A DNA stretch of 64,000 nt from Iris pallida (GCA_029216955.1 JANAVB010009598.1:28212706-28276705); one strand, 5' to 3'. Positions 9,990 to 23,790 are shown, numbered from the stretch's first letter. Notes: generated from the letters alone by a model not told the origin. A program made the numbers and translations.

Positions 9990-11381
9990 ATGGTGGAGAC
10001 ACGATCGCATTACTCTGGTCCAGCAGATGCTGGTGAGAGGTCTGCCACCTCTCGTCCGATTATAGACGCTGGAGCCACAACTCCTCATGTTTTTGCTCAA
10101 ATAGGAGCGTCAACAGCTTTCGAGGGTGCTTCTCCACCAGTTCGGAGGCCTACCCCGGCGATCCAGGATGTTCTTCCGCCACCACCTTCTGGATCAGTGG
10201 ATGCGGCGAAGCTCTTTGCCATCTTCCAGCAGTTGATGGAGGCCCAGCAGTAGCATCAACAGTGCCAGTCTGCTGATTTCAGACAGGGTATAGACAATTC
10301 CCACCAGCTGGCCATGATGACTGTGGAGAGGGTTATCGCCCAACCGCAAAGAGGCCAGATGCAGCAGCAGTACCAACAGAGGACCCCGACCATTCTGGAC
10401 TTCTAGAAGATGAGGCCCAGGGACTTCAAGGGCTCGGAGGGCATATTATATGCTGATGACTGGGTGGAGCACATCGAGGAGATATTCAGGCTTGCACTGA
10501 TACCAATTGGGATCCAAATAGAGGCAGTGGACATCCAGATGCATGACCTTGCCCGTACATTGTACCAGACCGACCCCAGAGTTGGTACGGAGGGACAGAC
10601 GTGGGAAGCTTTCAAGAAGCTCCTTAAGGAGAAGTTCTTTTCCGACACAGCACTTGGTGTATTAGAGACGCAGTTCGAGAGTCTGGTTCAGGAGAACCAG
10701 ACTGTCGAGGAGTATGCGGAAGAGTTCTGTCCTCTGGGTAGATTTGTAGAGGGCCTTAGCGAGTCGGCAAAGGCTAGGAGGTTCCGGAAGGGTTTGGTCA
10801 AGGAAGTCAAGTCCTTGACCAAGAGCGACAAAGATGCCACCTTCAAGCAGATCTTGGCAGGAGCCATGGCAGAAGAGGATGACTTGGAGCTCAAGTCCAA
10901 GAGGGGCCGAGATGATTCAAAAGAGGCTAGTGGGAGTGAAAAGTGCCCCTTTATGCAGAAGGTAGCACACCAGCCATAACAAATGCATGCACCAGCTAGA
11001 GTCCAACAGGCACAACATCAGCCTCGAGGACAGGACCGCATGGTGCAGACTTGTGCCTACTGCAAGAAGTCGGGGCACATTTGGTAGACTTATTATAGGA
11101 GACAGAAGGTTTGTCTGTTCTGTGGATCCGTTGCTTACCAGGTCAGGGTTTGCCCTACTACACCCGCATATGACGGAGCACCGGGTCAGAGAGAGGGAGT
11201 TAGGCCACCTATGGCACAAAACCATGCCCAGCACCAGAGAGGCGGGGCTTTTGTGCTGACGATCGATGAGACTAACGCTATAGGTGACGGGTTAGCAGGT
11301 CTGTCTGTGCTGTTCTTCTTCTTCCGTACCTCGATGTACGATTTTAGTAGTACCTGTCAGGATATTCTTGTGATATGCTAG
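9990..11381 (+). pseudogene. gag: Element A gag (capsid and two zinc knuckles), four in-frame stops
   Basis: One reading frame of 464 codons interrupted by TAG near 10251, TAG near 10404, TAA near 10977 and TAG near 11085. The N-terminal linker is Pro/Gln-rich. The capsid (Retrotrans_gag type) spans about 10410-10900, including PRDFKGSEGILYADDWVEHI and an EYAEEFCPLGRF segment. Two knuckles follow at 11055-11150: the first reads CAYCKKSGHIW then a stop, the second CLFCGSVAYQVRVC with its His lost. The frame ends without entering protease. Gag alone could package RNA only with pol supplied in trans. It is close to B's gag in layout. The present copy is certainly inactive. Confidence 0.85.
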
Positions 11382-11546
11382 ATAGCGTAGTGACCCTGTT
11401 CCAGACTATGAAATCACGACCAGTAGGACTATGATTGCATGTTATAGGATAGCTATTTCTTAACTTTGATTGATTGGGGGTTTGAACTAGAAGGAGTGCG
11501 ATCACCTTAAATTTTGAGGACAAAATTCTTCTAAGGAGGGTAGACT
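11382..11546 (+). promoter_or_regulatory. Element A 3' end of internal region: inverted repeat and polypurine tract
   Basis: After gag there are only about 165 bases before the 3' LTR. They contain the inverted repeat AATTTTG-AGGA-CAAAATT (11510-11527) and the purine-rich priming tract CTAAGGAGGGTAGAC ending at 11546. No pol remnant is present, so the gag-only state is not caused by later nested insertions. Confidence 0.8.
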
Positions 11547-13630
11547 TGTAACCACAACTTTTCTAAAATGAGGGTAATTTTGAACTTTTATAAAATTTAT
11601 TATTAAATAATAGGATTTAATTCATGTTAATAATTTTTGGTGAATTTTAATTAATTTAAAACTATTTAAATTGGTGCTTTGTGATTTTGGTATTTTGCTA
11701 GCGTAACCTTAGACCTACTTAGCCTAGAAAGTGACCATGACCTCGGAGACCTAACCATGTGATTAGAATGACTAATTAAAACTTTTTAGGCTAAGGGTAT
11801 TTTAGTCATTTGTGACTTATTATGATTATTGAATTTGTGATAATTAATATTGTGCTAATTGATTTTTTTAGAGACTAACCTAGAATTACCCTAACCTAGA
11901 TGTTAACCATGAGCCTAGATATTAGATTAGAAGCTTCAATCACATGATAAGGTTAGGAATATCTAGATATTAAGTTGAGGTTAGATATTTGTTGGCTTAG
12001 GCCTTTACTAGAAAGGCTAGAATTACATTAGCTAGTGGCCTTCAAACTTCATGAAACTTAACCATAATCCTAGAAATGATCCTTGGCTGCCATTAAGGGA
12101 TCCCCACCTTTATATAAACACATATTGAGACCCCCTAGCTATAGGCCAAGTTTAGGAATTCGTGTCCATTTGATACGCGTATCGGACACGTATCGGAGTG
12201 TAGTGTAAAGTGTTTGATGAAATGCCTATTAGAAATAAATATTCATATTTTTTAAAACTAATTACATGGGTTTGTAGCTAATTAGGTGTATATTGCATAT
12301 AAAATTGATTGATTCGATTTTAGGATGTTAGAGACACTATTTTAGGACAGGAGGACACGTGCACGAGACCTCGTGCACTGTCCTGCTACCCGAACATAAT
12401 TTCTCTCTGGACACGCCACTTGGGCATGTGTAATTTGACACAAAGGTAGGGGAAATGTCTAACAACATGCCCCCAAAGTTTTGTGGGGCTTGGTGCAGTG
12501 TCGAAGGAGTTCTCGTATCTGCATTAAATTTACATGCACGGCACACGCGCACAGACAAGTTCTGATACGGCTTCGTATCTGAGATACGACACCACGTTCA
12601 CACATTTTAGGCTATGGGACACGTAGCCCTAGACCTAGGTTATCATCTGACACGACCACGACACTTGTGGATGGACACACGAGTCCCTAGGCTAGTCGAC
12701 ACCTCTGTACGAGGCTGTGCCTTTGCCTAGCTTTGATACTGTGCTGACACTAGGTTTGTGACACAAATTTGACCTTGGACACTTGGGCACACACCTATTG
12801 ACACTTCTAGGATACTCCTCTAACACTCATGAGTTGACACCCCATATTAGACACTTTGGGTTTGCATGTTTGGGTACGAAATGGAATATCTGATGCACAC
12901 ACACACGTTTCTTTGATTGACACCTTCCACTTGACACTGTGACACTTGATTTGGACACTGACATGACTGCTTTGGACACTAGGATTGACACTTATGTTTG
13001 CACATGTATTTACATATCTCTGTACACACACCTTGTTATGTATATGTAGTTGAGTATCAGTGGTTGACCGATACTGAGGTTGGAAGGATTATAAGGTATT
13101 GAGATTAGGATATTGGGATATATTTCATATATGTATATGTTTGTATATTGTATGTATGCATGTATATTTGTACGTATTTATGAATGTCTGTTCAAGGTTC
13201 AGTTGAGGGTTGAGTTCTGTTTAAGGTAACAGAGCAGTAGCAGTAGGCCAGGTCTGTGGCCTAGGCTCCAGGCCAGTACAGCTGGCCTGTAGGCCACTTT
13301 GGCTTGACATTGTATCAAGGACTTGGGTTAGACCCTACCATTCTTTAGGCTAAGTTGAAGTACAGTCCAGGTTCAGATACTGATTAGATATGTATCATTG
13401 TATGAGTGATTTAGGGAAGATTAGATGCATGAGCTTGAGTGAATGTGTTTGTAAGGGAGTTTGGTAGTAGCTGAGGGCTTATGTTAGTATCATAGGTGTT
13501 AGTCTAGGTAATAGAGTGTTCCTATTAATCTAGGTTATCTATTTAGCCTTAGGATATGTATATATATATATATAGGGTTTAGAATGAGGGGGTTATGAGC
13601 CATAGTATTAGACAATAGGAGTAGGCTTTT
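11547..13630 (+). repeat. Element A 3' LTR, first part (cut by element B)
   Basis: 11547 to about 12505 matches the 5' LTR. Beyond that the sequence is unlike the 5' LTR but continues the same GACAC-rich composition (18 GACAC copies between 12588 and 12992). CTTTT at 13626-13630 is the left target-site copy of B. No coding sequence is supported. Confidence 0.7.
13626..13630. repeat. Target-site duplication of element B, left copy (CTTTT)
   Basis: Identical to 33599-33603, directly abutting TGTCACG at the left and CTCACA at the right end of B. Confidence 0.85.
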
Positions 13631-16600
13631 TGTCACGACCCGCACCTGCTTTTCGGATACGAGACGTGTCCAAGTCTAGCCTACGCCGCAGTGTCGGCAG
13701 TAGAACGCTGTCTAGTACATAAACAAGTCACAGAATCTACAAGGCAATCTAGATCTCATCCACAAAATATGGTACAATCCACTAACACAAATAAAACTGA
13801 ATAATAAATGATAATATAAGTAGAGTATCAAGTTTATCAAGAATTTCCAGTTACGTTCGGTGGACACAAATCCACAACCAATAGACGATAATAAAATAGA
13901 AACATGGAAATGAAATAACTGAGTCCAAACTGCCAAAAGTACCCTCCGCTGCAGTGGTACAGTGGTCCAATGCTAGCTCAAACTGCTCGTGTGCACCTGG
14001 CTCAATACTCGGCTAAACCAGAAGAGATCATCAGGTCCTCAGAGGACTAGCAAGATAAATAATATACAAGCCAATATGTAACAGTACAAATATACAAAGA
14101 AACAAGGAACAATCAAGGATATCCGACGAGACAAAATGAACTAAGACACAAGATCTAAACACAAGGATCCTAAGACACTGGCATGCCATACTAGAAATGG
14201 CTAATAGGTCAAAGCTATAGACTGCAGTCAGGGCAAGTACTCACAATCTATAGTGTCTCAATCGCAGTTAAGGCAAGTACTCACAACCAAGACGGTAGCC
14301 AATCCTAGTATAAAATCCTATCGACCGTAGTCAAGGTAAGTACTCACAATCTATAGAATGTCAAAGTCAAGTCCTACTCAAGTTATGTCAAGTCAAGTCA
14401 AGTTATAATCAAGTCGAGGGAATAATGGTGTAGGACTAGACGACTCTATCAAGGAATACATATAAAACTAACGCAGTGTAACAGATATAACTATCATAAT
14501 AGAAAGGAACAAGAATGTACAGACAACTAGAAACATGTAAAGTAAAACTATAACAGGATGAGTGTACTAGACATGGAATAAAGCAATCACGAATGTAAGG
14601 AAAAAAACAGCAGCGAGATAATGAACATGTATATAAATTGTATTGTACAAGTTGGCAAGGTATACTTGCCTATGGTCCTGAGCTATGAGTACTGATCGAG
14701 AGCTGACTCAGAGTCCAAGTAACCTGTTATATGTATTAAGTCTAAATCACCACATGAACTAAACAAAATAAGCTATTTTGAATCATTGTTAATTACCCCA
14801 TACATTCTTAGTGGCCTCAAATGCCTTGGGTGGTCTATTTATTGGTTTGCTAGCTCACACCCGTATTCCCTACACATCTCCTTAACTATGTATGATACCA
14901 ACTGTACTGTGCTAAGTAACTAGGACATGCAACTCTAGTTTTCCCCCATGGCAAGTTTACTATGGAGTCAAGGTGTCAAGTGTCAAGCTACTATAAATGG
15001 GCAATGTCATTAGTATTGCCTACTGCCTAGTACAACCTGATGCCAAGGAAGTTAACACAAAGTGAATATAAGGCAAGTGTTAGCTGACCAATTAGCATAT
15101 CTGATATAAGTCAAAATTGGTATTTACTAAGGATCAATAACACACACACCACCACAACCCTATTATCCCACATCTAATACCAAATCGAGCCCTCCTACAT
15201 GTTGAAGTCTACTATTTTTCTCTCTTATTACCAACCATATACACAATAATGCAATGTGCCCAGGCTGGTACCCTATACCACCAGGTTTCAGTTTTCCATA
15301 CATCTAATACCACAAGGACTCACCTATTACTGACACTATGACCTCACCTAGGTTTGAAGACACAAGTACATGGGCACCCTCCTCTGGTCATTTAATCAGT
15401 TACTCCTTGGGTCAGAGTAGGTTACTCCCATTTGATGTCCCTATGATATTAACTATACTCTCCTTAACTGCCTTCTCTTATTTAATGTTAAGAGTAGTCT
15501 TCTAGCACTCCAAATTTATGTCTTTGCATGTCAGTTAGTTGTACCTCCACTTCACTCATCTGTTATTCCCTTTTTATAACTGGGAACACCCCATATAATC
15601 CTGTAACCTAGGATACAATTCATGTATCAGAGGTTCGTTATACGATATGCAAACCTGTGACACAGCAGGGACATTCTATTGCAAGGGTCCTATCACTTCA
15701 TTCAAATTTCTACCTGGTGTTACCTGTTCTTATTGGAAGCTTGATGCATCCTGTGTATAATTCCATCTGCATTAGCCTTCCCCTTTCTTACCATTTACTA
15801 GTACCATTACCATTACCTCGAGGAATCGGAGAGGGGGAAATAAGAACAGCAATGGTGGTGGCAGCAATCTATATAGTCTGGTTACCTAAAGTGCCAGGTA
15901 TTTAAGGAAATGACTAAGTGATGGTAGTATCAGTGTTCAACCCAGTCATCAATTATAATATCCAATACTATGTATCAGATCCGATAACATGTGTATATGC
16001 TGAACAATGCAATCAATAAGAGTGAAGATTGATACAGGGTGGCCTAATGCTAAGAATCAGTCACTAAGGGGTCTAATAGGGGTGGGGCAACTGGTGTAAG
16101 TTTTGCTCCCCCTTACCTTCGATACAATGGTACTTGGCCTATATATAGACTGTCCTATTAGGATAATCTAGGCACCACTCCTATTTACTCGTCTGCTACC
16201 AAGCATAAAGCATCCCTATAACTGATATGTACTCCTAACCCGCTGGACTGAGACGAATCGTTCCTAAGCTCTGGTACGGTCTGTGGGGCCAACACCCAAC
16301 TCCTCTAACATTAGGATTCTCCATATATTATTGTATATAGTATGAACTGTGAGGTCTGACCCATGTCTCAAGCAACCGGATTCAGGGGTATACCTGAACG
16401 ATTGTGCTATCCATTTGTCCATTAGATGTGGTCCTGTTTCCCCAATGCAACTGCTACAGCCTATGTGCTGATGCAAGATGGTGTCATGCGAATGGATACA
16501 TAAATGTATCCGTGTGTGAACTGATACATCCGTATATAAGGCTGTAAAGTGGACATGGTATGGGTTTGGACTGATTTAACCAATACAACCAAGGGAATTA

Positions 16601-17698
16601 TAATCCACCATAGATCAAATCACGGACAAGTCGATACCATCCTCATATAATCTACCATAACCCAACAATCAAGATTCATCACATCGTATATATTTGCATC
16701 TACATATAGAAGCAAAGTCCTTGTTATGGTTTACTTTTAAAATAATTATAATTCATCATAGATATCTGCATAAACTATCTAAGAAGGAAGATGCATAAGT
16801 TATCCTATTACTGTCATGATACTCTAATGTAAAATGCCAATTTGGATAATAAATAACAATTGTTGCCATCTGATTAGTCTGTTGTATCTCGGCTGTCCTG
16901 ATTTCCTACTGTTCGAGGGAAAAAACACATATACTGAGTTGTTTCTATAGGTTTATGGTGTACTCGTGTTTAGGAAAAACAACATATGAGGCATAGACTC
17001 GGGTTGAGGCTCTGTATTGATTTTGCACTTCGATTACTCTCACGGCTCCTAGAACAGAAAATACCCTCCCTATTAAATTCTTCTTAGGCATATAATCGAG
17101 ATCCTACTGTATACAATTTGGAAACTGAATGTTGAAGCTGAATTTGCACTTACTGGATGGTTTGGCTGTGTTCGAACGATTCCTCAATCCTCGTGTTGAT
17201 CCTTACGGTGGAGGAGCGGTTCTTCAGGTTTCGTAGAAGAGGGGATCGGCTACTGCTATATGTTTATATAGGCTAGGGTTTTCAATTCGGTTTTAGATAG
17301 GAATCCCTGTTTTAGATAGGATTTTCTCTATCCAATTCGAGTTTGGATGGAGAGGGATCTGTTCTGAATAGATTGGATCCTATCATGGGGTTTGATTAAG
17401 CATTGAAAGGAGGGGTCGACCAAAATTCCAATCAGGGTTTAAGTTAACGTCCAAAACCAGATTTAAATTTGAATTTTGCATTAAGAACCCTGGTAAAATC
17501 AAGTTTTGTAAATGTACATTTCCTATTACTCTATTCAATCCTTAAGTAGTTGTATTATAGGTAAAAAGTATTTCAATAAAAAGGAAACACATAGGCTACA
17601 CTTAGAAGTACCTGTATAGCTTATTATTAATAAGGATGACAGGTTAGTAATAATAACAAAATATCATGAAATGCAAATTCTTGGTCCAAGGGCTCACA
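13631..17698 (-). repeat. Element B 3' LTR (4,068 bp)
   Basis: In the sense direction begins TGTGAGCCC (17698 down) and ends GGTCGTGACA (13631). It matches 19307-23035 joined to 33251-33598 throughout, with scattered substitutions and small indels. A GCAAGTACTCACAA motif recurs three times at ~60-bp spacing (14230-14350). ORFs such as 13712-13936 and 15657-15905 recur in the other LTR and show no known domain, so I do not call genes. Confidence 0.93.
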
Positions 17699-17736
17699 AA
17701 TCTACCCTCCTTAAAATAATTTCGTCCTCGAAATTT
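17699..17736 (-). promoter_or_regulatory. Element B polypurine tract and adjacent inverted repeat
   Basis: Directly inside the 3' LTR: minus-strand purine tract (complement of ATCTACCCTCCTT) then the inverted repeat 17718-17735 with the same CGAGGACG core as in C and F. Confidence 0.8.
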
Positions 17737-17847
17737 AAATAAAGTTGCGATATAAATGAATAGTCAAAATTTGCTGCTACTAAAATATTTTCAAGTTCTC
17801 ACAAAATCTAATATAGGACTCTCATTGGTACTTATTACTATAATCTA

Positions 17848-19104
17848 TTATGAACTTCTGTCAGCTCCTCCTTGTAGTACTGGCTCATCCTCCATGATCA
17901 TGGCAAAAGCTTGCCCTCCTGGTGCTACATGTCGACGCCTTGGGCAATCTCGCAACTGATGCTGATCCGAACCACAGTTTAAACATTGGCCCAGTCTCCG
18001 GCGGCAATCTCTCTCACTGTGTCCCTTCTTTCTGCAATGCTGACATGTTGGAAGTTCTCAATTTGAGGTGTCTCTTGGCTGCTGATGATGCTGCTGTGCT
18101 GGAATGTTGGGGTGTTTCACCGCTCCTGATCGGCTGCTGCCTCCTCCATACGTGTCTCGGTCTCTATTCCTTTTGTGCTTCAATTCTGTCTCTACCGCCT
18201 GTACGACCTTCAAGATCCTTTCGTAAGTTGTGGCCTGGCTGGTGGCGATGGCTATGCGAATTTTATATAAAAGTCCTTTCCTGAACTTCTTGGCTTTGGC
18301 TGCAGGGGTCAAGGCGTCTGCAAAGCGGCTGAGGCGGGAGAACTCTGTGGTGTATTCGTCGACGAAGAGGTAGCCCTGTTCCAGGCTCTCGAACTCGTTC
18401 TCTAACTCTTCACGGGCTGCTTCGGGGTAAAACTTTATCTTGAACAGCTCCTTGAACTCCTTCCAAGTCACATCGGGCACGGTAAATTGAGGCTCGTCTC
18501 TATACCACGTGCGGGCGATGTCGCAAAGCTGCATGCTGGCATTCTCGACCTTCAGGTCTTCAGGAACTCGAGCCCTCCGAAGGTCGCGGTCTACGTTCTC
18601 TAACCACTCATCCGCGTAAAGAATCCCTTCTGTTCCTTTGAATTCTCTGGGCCTAAGGTCCATAAAATTCTTGGAAGTTCCAGGACGCGATCGTGGAGCA
18701 TCTCTAGTCTGGAGAGCCTTTCTCAAGGTATCGCGGAAGACGTCAGCCTATCGCGTCTGAGAAGTCATGAGCTGCTGGAAGATCCCGAGGAGGGCAACAT
18801 TGTCCAGCGGAGGTGGCGGAGGCAGAACATGTGCTGGATATCCGACAGTCGCTGGATACGTCGCTGGTGTAGGGTGCATGGTAGGTGCTGGATGTGGAAC
18901 ATATGCTGGCTGAAAGGATACAGGTAGATGGAAGGGTACTGGTGGAGGAAAGTCGTCTCTGCGGAATCTCGAGTATTGCGTTTGAGCCAGGTCGCCCTGA
19001 TGAGTAAGCTGGCCTCTCTGCGTTGGCGGGGTCATATAAGTGAAGAATCCTCCTGTAGCCGGTGGGGTGTTCAGGAAAGCGTTATCCCTACCTTGAGAAT
19101 CCAT
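17848..19104 (-). pseudogene. gag: Element B gag (capsid and two intact CCHC knuckles), two in-frame stops
   Basis: One frame of 419 codons from the ATG at 19104 (Met-Asp-Ser-Gln-Gly) to TAA at 17848-17850, broken by TAG just below 18748 and TGA at 18058-18060. The N-terminus is Pro/Thr/Tyr-rich. The capsid core lies at about 18150-18690 (PREFKGTEGILYADEWLENV, later EYTTEFSRLSRF). Two complete knuckles follow after the TGA, CQHCRKKGHSERDC and CLNCGSDQHQLRDC. Reading ends shortly after GGQAFAM, where autonomous relatives continue into protease, and only ~150 bases separate it from the polypurine tract. So this lineage has gag without pol. The stops make this copy inactive. Confidence 0.88.
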
Positions 19105-19306
19105 TGACTGCAATAAAAGAAAACATTAGATGGCATGAAGATTTCAAGCAGGATGCAAGTCAAAGATTCAACGAAAAATAGAGGTCAATAGTGAGTCAAG
19201 ACATGTGGATGAGATCCTAAGTTTCTAATCCTATTTGCAGGCTCACGTCGGTATAGTGATGTAACCGAAGTGATTAACGTAGACTTGCATGGGCAACAAA
19301 AAAATT
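19105..19306 (-). other. Element B leader with diverged primer-binding-like motif
   Basis: Minus-strand leader between the 5' LTR and gag. The motif at 19284-19297 (plus CTTGCATGGGCAAC) corresponds to the GCCCATGCAGG leader motif of A, C and F but has lost the TGGT part. Confidence 0.55.
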
Positions 19307-22300
19307 TGTCATAACCCGCACCCGCTTTTCGGATACGAGATGTGTCCACTTCCAGCCTACGCCGCAGTGTCGGCGGTAGAACGCTGTCTTGTACATAAAC
19401 AAGTCACACAATCTACAAGGCAATCTAAATCTCATCCACAAAATGTGGTACAATCTACTAACACAAATGAAACTTAATAATGAATGATAATATAAGTAGA
19501 GTATCAAGTTTATCAAGAATTTTTAGTTACGTCCGGTGTACACAAATCCACTACCAATAGACGATAATAAAATAGAAACATGGAAATGAAATAACTGAGT
19601 CCAAACTGCCAAAAGTACCCTCAGCTGCAGTGGTACCATGGTCCAATGCTAGCTCAAACTGCTCGTGTGCACCTGGTTCAATACTCGGCTAAATCTGAAG
19701 AGATCATCAGGTCCTCAGAGGACTAGCAAGATACATAATATACAAGCCAACATGTAACAGTACAAATATACAATAAAACAAGGAACAATCAAGGATATCC
19801 GACGAGACAAAATAAACTAAGACATAAGATCTAAACACAAGGATCCTAAGACACTGGCATGCCATACTAGAAATGGCTAATAGGTCAAAGCTATAGACTG
19901 CAGTCAAGGCAAGTACTCACAATCTATAGTGTCTCAATCGCAGTCAAGGCAAGTACTCACAACCATGACGGTAGCCAATCCTAGTATAAAATCCTATAGA
20001 CAATAGTCAAGGTAAGTACTCACAATCTATAGAATGTCAAAGTCAAGTCATACTCAAGTCATGTCAAGCCAAGTCAAGTTATAATCAAGTCGAGGGAATC
20101 ATGGTGTAGGACTAGACGACTCTATCAAGGAATACATATGAAACTAACACAGTGTAACAGATAGAACTATCATAACAGAAAGGAACAAGAATATGCAGAC
20201 AACTAGAAACATGTAAAGTAAAACTATAACAGGATGAGTGAACTAGACATGGAATAAAGCAATCACGAATGTAAGGAAAAGAACAGCAGTGAGATAATGA
20301 ACATGCATATAAATTGTATTGTATAAGTTGGCAAGGTATACTTGCCTATGGTCCTGAGCTGTGAGTACTGATCGAGAGCTGACTCAGAGTCCAAGTAACC
20401 TGTTATATGTATTAAGTCTAAATTACCACATGAACTAAACAAAATAAGCTATTTTGAATCATTGTTAATTACCCCATACATTCTTAGTGGCCTCAAATGG
20501 CTTGGGTGGTCTATTTAATGGTTTGCTAGCTCACACCCGTATTCCCTACACATGTCCTTAACTATGTATGATACCAACCGTACTGTGCTAAGTAACTAGG
20601 ACATGCAACTCTAGTTTTCCCCTATGGCAAGTTTACTATGGAGTCAAGGTGTCAAGTGTCAAACTAGTATAAATGGGCAATGTCATTAGTATTGCCTACT
20701 GCCTAGTACAACCTGATGCCAAGGAAGTTAACACAAAGTGAACATAAGGCAAGTGTCAACTGACCAATTAGCATGTCTGATATAAGTCAAAATTGGTATT
20801 TACTAAGGATCAATAACACACACACCACCACAACCCTATTATCCCACATCCAATACCAAATCGAGCCCTCCTCCATGCTGTAGTCTACTATTTTTCTCTC
20901 TTATTACCAACCATATACACAATAATGCAATGTGCCCAGGCTGGTACCCTATACCACCTGGTTTCAGTTTTCCATACATCTAATACCACAAGGACTCACC
21001 TATTACTGACACTATGACCTCACCTAGGTTTGAAGACACAAGTACATGGGCACCCTCCTCTGGTCATTTAATCAGTTACTCCTTGGGTCAGAGTAGGTTA
21101 CTCCCATTTGATGTCCCTATGATATTAACTATACTCTCCTTAACTGCCTTCTCTTATTTAATATTAACAGTAGTCTTCTAGCACTCTAACTTTATGTCTT
21201 TGCTTGTCAGTTAGTTGTACCTCCACTTCACTCATCTGCTATTCCCTTTTTATAACTGGGAACACCCATATAATCTTGTAACCTAGGATGCAATTCATGT
21301 ATCAGAGGTTCGTTATACGATATGCAAACCTGTGACACAGCAGGGACATTCCATTGCAAGGGTCCTATCATTTCATTCAAATTTCTACCTGGTGTTACCT
21401 ATTCTTATTGGAAGCTTGATGCATCCTGTGCATAATTCAATCTGCATTAGCCTCCTCCTTTCTTACCATTTACTAGTACCATTACCATTACCTCGAGGAA
21501 TCGGAGAGGGAGAAATAAGAACAGCAATGGTGGTGGCAGCAATCTATATAGTCAGGTTGTCTAAAGTGCCAGGTATTTAAGGAAATGACTAAGTGATGGT
21601 AGTATCAGTGTTCAACCCAGTCATCAATTATAATATCCAATACTATGTATCAGATCCGGTAACATGTGTATATGCTGAACAATGCAATCAATAAGAGTGA
21701 AGATTGATACAGGGTGGCCTAATGCTAAGAATCAGTCACTAAGGGGTCTAATAGGGGTGGGGCAACTGGTGTAAGTTATTGGCTGTTGCTCCCCCTTACC
21801 TTCGACACAATGGTACTTGGCCTATATATAGACTGTCCTGTTAGGATAATCTAGGCACCACTCCTATTTACTCGTCTGCTACCAAGCATAAAGCATCCCT
21901 ATAACTGATATGTACTCCTAACCCACTGGATTGAGACGAATCGTTCCTAACCTCTGGTACGGTCTGTGGGGCCAACACCCAACTCCTCTAACATTAGGAT
22001 GCTCCCCATATTATTGTATATATTGTGACTGTAAGGTCTGACCCATGTCTCAAGCAACCGGATTCAGGGGTATACCTGAACGATTGTGCTACCCATTTGT
22101 CTATTAGATGTGGTCCTGTTTCCCTAATGCAACTGCTGCAGCCTATGTGCTGATGCAAGATGGTGTCATGCGAACGGATATATAAATGTATCCGTGTGTG
22201 AACTGATACATCCGTATATAAGGCTATAAAGTGGACATGGTATGGGTTTGGACTGATTTAACCAATACAACCAAGGGAATTATAATCCACCATAGATCAA

Positions 22301-23035
22301 ATCACGGACAAGTTGATACCATCCTCATATAATCTACCATAACCCAACAATCAAGATTCATCACATCGTATATATTTGCATCTACATATAGAAGCAAAGT
22401 CCTTGTTATGGTTTACTTTTAAAATAGTTATAATTCATCATAGATATCTGCATAAACTATCTAAGAAGAAAGATGCATAAGTTATCCTATGAGTACTGTC
22501 ACGATACTCTATTATAAAATGCCAATTTAGATAATAAATAACAATTGTTGCCATCTGATTAGTCTGTTGTATCTCGGCTGTCCTAATTTCCTACTATTCG
22601 AGGGGAAAAACACATATACTGAGTTGTTTCTATAGGTTTATGGTGTACTCGTGTTTAGGAAAAATAACATATAAGGCATAGACTCGGGTTGAGGCTCTGC
22701 ATTAATTTTGCACTTCGATTACTCTCAGGGCTCCTAGAACAGAGAATACCCTCCCTATTAAATTCTTCTTAGGCATATAATCGAGTTCCTACTGTATACA
22801 ATTTGGAAACTGAAAGTTGAAGCTGAATTTGCACTTACTGGATGGTTTGGCTGTGTTCGAACGATTCCTCAATCCTCGTGTTGATCCTTGCGGTGGAGGA
22901 GCGGTTCTTCAGGTTTCGTAGAAAAGGGGATCGGCTACTGCTATATGTTTATATAGGCTAGGGTTTTCAATTCGGTTTTAGATAGGAATCCCAGTTTTAG
23001 ATAGGATTTCCTCTATCCAAATCGAGTTTGGATGG
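19307..23035 (-). repeat. Element B 5' LTR, first part (cut by element C)
   Basis: Matches 13631 onward, beginning TGTCATAACCC. The LTR is interrupted at 23035, where GATGG (23031-23035) is duplicated at 33246-33250 around element C. No gene is supported; the ORFs here are copies of those in the 3' LTR. Confidence 0.93.
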
Positions 23036-23559
23036 TGTCACGACCCGCACCCGTTTTTTTTTTTTTTTTATAACGGATACGAGATGTGTCCAAGCCAGCC
23101 TACGCCGCAGTGTCGGCGGTAGAACGCTGTCACAGCCATGAAGATCATAATCACAAAGATGCTCATTCACCTAATTAATTTAATTTACAATGATCACAAG
23201 CTTTACATTTGCAGGAAAATATAAACTTGTACAAATATTGAATGACTATAACTTGACTATCTAACTAGTCTTCTAGGCTCGTCTGCAAGTATTCCCGTCA
23301 CTCCCCAAGCTAAGTGAATCCACGGCTAACCTGAAAATGTTGGTTTCCAGTCAGGAATGGAACGAGCACAATCCACTGAATGCAATTTCAAATAAAGAAA
23401 ATGACTATAAATAAAGGTTAGACATCAATTATGAGTTTTGAAAATAAACAGGAAATACAGAAAACTAATAGTAAATAAATAGACACAACAGACTTTCCCC
23501 AACTGTTAGAAGTACCTTTGATATGTGATCGGTCTCGGGACAATTATGCGACACTGTCT

Positions 23560-23790
23560 ACACTGTCTAAAGTTACACTGTCTACACTGTCTAAGTTACA
23601 CTGTCTAAAGTTACACTGTCTACAACAAATATTAAAATAAAGAAACACTGTCTACAAAAATAATAATCATGATCTACACAATTTACATGCAGTAATAATC
23701 ATGGTCTACACTGTCTACTTTGCAATAAATAAATCACTGTCTACACTGTCTACTTTGCAATAATAAATCACTGTCTACACTGTCTAAGGT
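23560..23790. repeat. ACTGTCTAC-type minisatellite in element C LTR
   Basis: Many ACTGTCTAC / ACTGTCTAA units, in part tandem. The other LTR (30889-31127) has one extra ACTGTCTAC unit near its end, a recent replication-slippage difference. Confidence 0.9.

Noticed and set aside
15657..15905. 82-codon ORF recurring at 21332-21580
   Set aside because: It is in the two LTRs of B; recurrence reflects LTR duplication, and no known domain is present.
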